Shown piece by piece: positions 61,378-64,000 of a DNA stretch of 64,000 nt. How positions within the stretch are numbered: the stretch's first letter is position 1; each line of letters begins with the position of its first letter. The stretch is from Sphingosinicella sp. BN140058 (lineage in GTDB: Bacteria; Pseudomonadota; Alphaproteobacteria; Sphingomonadales; Sphingomonadaceae). The stretch is from the NCBI RefSeq assembly GCF_004135585.1, contig NZ_CP035501.1:3047501-3111500 (forward strand), written 5' to 3'. Below the pieces are notes generated by a model that saw only the letters and a program-made list of their open reading frames with translations, made no database searches and was not told the DNA's origin. Position numbers and translations under genes: made by a program.

Positions 61378-61390
61378 TTGTGCGGTGCAA
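61378..61390. promoter_or_regulatory. Recurrent EPS-locus motif, copy G
   Basis: TTGTGCGGTGCAA, followed by TA exactly as in copy A (12 of 13 bases identical). It lies in the 74-base gap upstream of the SleB-type gene. Confidence 0.45.
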
Positions 61391-61408
61391 TATCCGGGAC
61401 GAACGGCG

Positions 61409-62182
61409 TCAGCCCCCGGCGACGCGCCGCCAGGAAAGCTTGTCCTCAGGAGACTGCACCCGCAGCCAGCTGTAGCCGGTCTTATGCCACGGACGGATTG
61501 CCCCGGTGGCGCTGTCGAGCACGATGTCGCCGTCCTCGCCGCGTACGACAAGCACGGTGTGCAGGCCGAGCCGGCTGCTGAAGACGACGGCCAGGAACAA
61601 CCGCTCGGCCGGCAACCCCGCCGCGATCAGTTCTTGCTGCTTCTGGAGGGCAATATCCTCGCAGTCGCCTGTCGCACGCTTGCCGGTGCCGGACGGCTGC
61701 CAATATTCGTCCACTCCGAACGATTCCCGGTCGGTGCGCTGCCGGACGGTCGCATTGACGTGGCTGTTGATCGACCGAACCATCTTCATCGGCCAACCGC
61801 CTTTGGTGCGTGCCTCTCGGTCGGGTTCCGGCAGGCCGTCGGCAGCGATCGCCCCGGTTGCGCCATTCGCACCGTGTTCGTTGCCCGTCAGCGATGTCCG
61901 CCTCGGGTCGGTGCAGGCCGCGGACGGCTCGCCGCCGATCGCGGTCGGTGCCGCCCCGGCGGGCGGCATGCATGCGACGGTTTGCCGAAGTGCGGCCATT
62001 TCCGCCGGAGTGCCGTTCAGGCCGCACAAGGCCGGTTCACGCAGGCACAGATCGAGAAATCCCGTCGGGGCGTCGGCGATCTCGCCGGCCGGCACGAACG
62101 CGGCCGGGTTATGCGCCGCGTGCGCGGGCGCTGTGATCGTGAAGGCGGCCACCACTGCGGCGGCCAAGACGCTGCGAGACAC
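61409..62182 (-). CDS. Transglutaminase-like cysteine peptidase (BTLCP family)
   Basis: A 257-residue periplasmic protein with a signal peptide (VLAAAVVAAFTITAPAHA). Bacterial transglutaminase-like fold with the triad Cys in GDCEDIALQKQQ, His in RLGLHTVLVVRG and Asp in DIVLDSATGAI. The family includes LapG, which trims surface adhesins under cyclic-di-GMP control, but no lapD partner is beside it. GTG at 62182 has GGGAG seven bases upstream; TTG at 62188 is too close to that site. A 45-residue insert between the signal and the core is of unknown function. Confidence 0.85.
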   Translation of the reverse strand: MSRSVLAAAVVAAFTITAPAHAAHNPAAFVPAGEIADAPTGFLDLCLREPALCGLNGTPAEMAALRQTVACMPPAGAAPTAIGGEPSAACTDPRRTSLTGNEHGANGATGAIAADGLPEPDREARTKGGWPMKMVRSINSHVNATVRQRTDRESFGVDEYWQPSGTGKRATGDCEDIALQKQQELIAAGLPAERLFLAVVFSSRLGLHTVLVVRGEDGDIVLDSATGAIRPWHKTGYSWLRVQSPEDKLSWRRVAGG

Positions 62183-62670
62183 CGACAAGCTCCCGGTTGA
62201 GGAGCCCTCGCTTTGACGTCTGATCCATGCCCATCTGCCTAATCCTTTGGGTTAACTCAAAATCAACCACGATTGGCGACGACCTGCGGCATCGACGAGC
62301 AGCGAACCCGAGGACCAGTCGGCTGCAAGATCCTCTTGCGCGGCCGATGCTAGGCTACCGATCGGGAAAGGTCTGGATATCGTAGGGGAAACACCCTGAC
62401 TCTCCAGCATGGCTAGGACCTGCTCGGCAGCCAGCGAGCAAGAGTGTCGGTGCGCGATCCGCCTGTGACCGCACAGCAGCCGCCGAACGCAGTGCTCTCG
62501 CGTGAAAGTCGCTAATTCTGGTGCGTCAGCAGCAGTGAGCAGCCGCATCAGCCACTCGCCGTAGATCGAAAGCTGTGCCACGCACGCTGACGCCGCCGCG
62601 GCGCGGCCATTGCTGTTTGAAGGCGCGGCGGCTGCCGAGGCGGCGGCGCACTGCGCAGCGCCGCCCGACG
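62183..62670. other. Intergenic region of about 490 bases with one doubtful frame
   Basis: A frame on the minus strand (62252-62581, about 109 residues starting with GTG, MAQLSIYGEW-like) has mixed codon usage, no clear ribosome site and no recognisable motif. Third-position GC is lower than in neighbouring genes. It may be a small lineage-specific gene or non-coding. No hairpin with T tract was seen. Confidence 0.4.
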
Positions 62671-63159
62671 TCAGGCGAACCGGGCCAGATGCGATCGAAT
62701 ATTCGCGATCGTCTCGGCCGGAGCATGCGGCGCTATGCCTTGCGGTCCCTCCATCGGCTGTTCGATCAGACGCGTCATTGCAGCTTTCAGATCATCGGCC
62801 TCTTCGACGATCAGCAGGCCGGGACGATTGCGGAACTTGCCGGCGGTGTCGAGCTGGTGGTCGGTCGTATGCTCGCGCAGCGACGCACGCCGCGGCATCA
62901 GCAGAGTGGGCTTCCCGATCTCCAGCGCCTGCAGGATCGAGCCCATGCCGACATGGGCGACGAACAGGCTGCAGGCATTGAGATGGCGCTGATACTCGCC
63001 GTGCGACACCATCCGCTTCCACTCGCACGCTTTCGGCTCGTACGCGCCGTCACCGATCTGGAGGAATACGGGAACGCTGGGGTGTGCTGCCGCCCATTCG
63101 TCGATCGCGCGGGTCATGCGATCGAACGGCATCATCGATCCGACGGACGCGAATATCAT
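62671..63159 (-). CDS. PssE/Alg13-like glycosyltransferase subunit
   Basis: A 162-residue protein with the C-terminal GT28 half-fold: MIFASVGSMMPFDRMTRAID at the start, then SLFVAHVGMGSILQALEIGK and PTLLMPRRASLREHTTDHQL, the Alg13-type nucleotide-sugar site. It works with the PssD/Alg14-like membrane subunit encoded upstream to form one transferase, in rhizobia a glucuronosyl transferase for EPS. ATG overlaps the partner's stop (ATGA). In sphingan producers the single-chain SpsK/GelK carries out the comparable step. Confidence 0.87.
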   Translation of the reverse strand: MIFASVGSMMPFDRMTRAIDEWAAAHPSVPVFLQIGDGAYEPKACEWKRMVSHGEYQRHLNACSLFVAHVGMGSILQALEIGKPTLLMPRRASLREHTTDHQLDTAGKFRNRPGLLIVEEADDLKAAMTRLIEQPMEGPQGIAPHAPAETIANIRSHLARFA

Positions 63160-63608
63160 AGCACCTGACCCCAATATGCGACGCCTTCCTTCTCCGCGAC
63201 TTCCGGCCATTGTGAGACGCATTGATTGACGAACTTGCGGGCGATGCGCCCCGACGACGACATCTTCTGGGTGTTCGCGATCGAGTCGATCCACAGGGTG
63301 TGAATGCCCATCATGCGGCCGAGCAGCATGAACGCCAGCATCGGCGCCGATCCGGTGGTGACGATCACCTTGGGACGTTCCTTCACCATCACCTTGAGCG
63401 CGCGCCAGAAGATCGTTCCGAACGGCTTCACGTCGAATCGGGAGGCATCGGGCACGATGTAGAGCTTGGCGCCGCCGAGATTGTCGACATGACCTTCGAA
63501 GGTAGAAACGTAGGACACGTCGAAATCCTCGAACGCGCGGCGCATGCGCAGCAACTGCGTCCAGTGGCCGCCGCCGGAGGCGACCGCGAGCAATCTCGGT
63601 CGGCTCAC
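63156..63608 (-). CDS. PssD/Alg14-like glycosyltransferase subunit
   Basis: A 150-residue membrane-associated protein matching Alg14/PssD: LLAVASGGGHWTQLLRMRRA at the N terminus, YVSTFEGHV, VIVTTGSAPMLAFMLLGRMM and HTLWIDSIANTQKMSSSGRI, ending YWGQVL. It anchors and helps form the acceptor site for the PssE-like partner. The start is GTG. The promoter region upstream contains TTGCA/TGCAA-type elements resembling the EPS-locus motif. Confidence 0.88.
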   Translation of the reverse strand: MSRPRLLAVASGGGHWTQLLRMRRAFEDFDVSYVSTFEGHVDNLGGAKLYIVPDASRFDVKPFGTIFWRALKVMVKERPKVIVTTGSAPMLAFMLLGRMMGIHTLWIDSIANTQKMSSSGRIARKFVNQCVSQWPEVAEKEGVAYWGQVL

Positions 63609-64000
63609 CGTCTCGCCACCCGGGCTGATGTCATGCGAAGGGCCATGCTGCTAGTCGTCATCGGATCCCCAGATGTGTTGCAGGCTGCACGCAATGCGCG
63701 AGCGGGGGATTCCTTGCCCATCGCGTGCTGCAGCGCAACCGTCTTTTGCGGTGCTTGCGAGCAGACCGGAGCGTGAAGGGCGGTGCACCGCCTTGTTCCG
63801 CTTCGCCGCTATTGGATCGACGCGATGAGCCGGGCTTCCGCCGCGCCAGTCGGAGCGGGCGTCGAGCGCACTCGGATTGACAGTGCAGATTGCTCCGATC
63901 CGGTGCTAAAATCTTTTTCGCTTCGGCCCGCATCGCCTCTGTCAGGTCGCGAAAATCCGCGCTTTTCCGGGTGCGGGAATGCGCGAAGCGGAGACCGATC
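63609..64000. other. Upstream region of the PssDE-like pair, no gene seen to the window edge
   Basis: About 390 bases with no convincing coding frame. Contains a spaced repeat around TGTGTTGCAGGCTGCACGCA (63674-63693) and GTGCTGCAGCGCAA (63725-63738), both loosely like the recurrent EPS-locus motif, in the place expected for the pssDE promoter. AT content rises near 63880-63920. Confidence 0.45.

Overview
The window looks like chromosomal DNA of a sphingomonad (Alphaproteobacteria, Sphingomonadaceae). This rests on high GC with a strong GC-rich third-position bias, large TonB-dependent receptors, a tryptophan-halogenase-like gene inside a glycan locus, and an exopolysaccharide (EPS) locus that resembles sphingan and xanthan loci. 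Species cannot be named from sequence reading alone. No insertion sequence, phage, integrase, CRISPR array or rRNA was seen. One tRNA, tRNA-Ser(GGA), is present.

Region 1 (1-3347) is housekeeping: the tail of a SAM-dependent methyltransferase, a zincin-ccmA-ccmB operon for cytochrome c maturation, a pterin carbinolamine dehydratase, tRNA-Ser with a terminator, a 48-residue membrane protein, and a YbaK-type deacylase. Region 2 (3360-14920) is a minus-strand pectin utilisation locus: GH28 polygalacturonase, PL10 pectate lyase, TonB receptor, GH105-DUF4861 fusion, an unassigned six-hairpin glycosidase-like protein, and a Tat-exported PL22-like oligogalacturonate lyase. Two copies of an ACCGGT-centred element lie upstream of the receptor and of GH28. 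Region 3 (15122-18213) holds a TPR/HTH regulator with a small beta-propeller partner, a possible 38-residue protein and a GNAT acetyltransferase.

Region 4 (18236-28526) is a second TonB-receptor locus, probably for beta-glucans: GH30, MFS sugar permease and LacI regulator, then TonB receptor, GH3 and a flavin-dependent halogenase-like protein. Two perfect TGGAAGCGCTTCCA palindromes sit between the lacI-type gene and the receptor and are probably its operators. A Nudix gene follows.

Region 5 (29270-63608) is a large EPS locus. It holds an initiating sugar-phosphate transferase, a WecG/GumM-like transferase, GT4 and GT2 transferases and a PssD/PssE-like pair. It also has one flippase, three O-antigen-ligase/Wzy-like proteins, a Wzc-type co-polymerase, an outer-membrane export lipoprotein and a beta-barrel. 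Modification genes are five acyltransferase-3 proteins (two with SGNH tails) and a hexapeptide acetyltransferase. Two carbohydrate-active proteins are embedded: a type-I-secreted RTX protein carrying a GH12 endoglucanase domain, and a membrane-anchored GH74-like propeller. A plausible reading is that the EPS has a beta-1,4-glucan-type backbone which these enzymes trim or release. A short motif, about TTGTGCA(N)TGCAA, recurs in most intergenic regions of this locus and may mark a shared regulon. A SleB-type wall hydrolase and a BTLCP-type cysteine protease lie between the EPS blocks.
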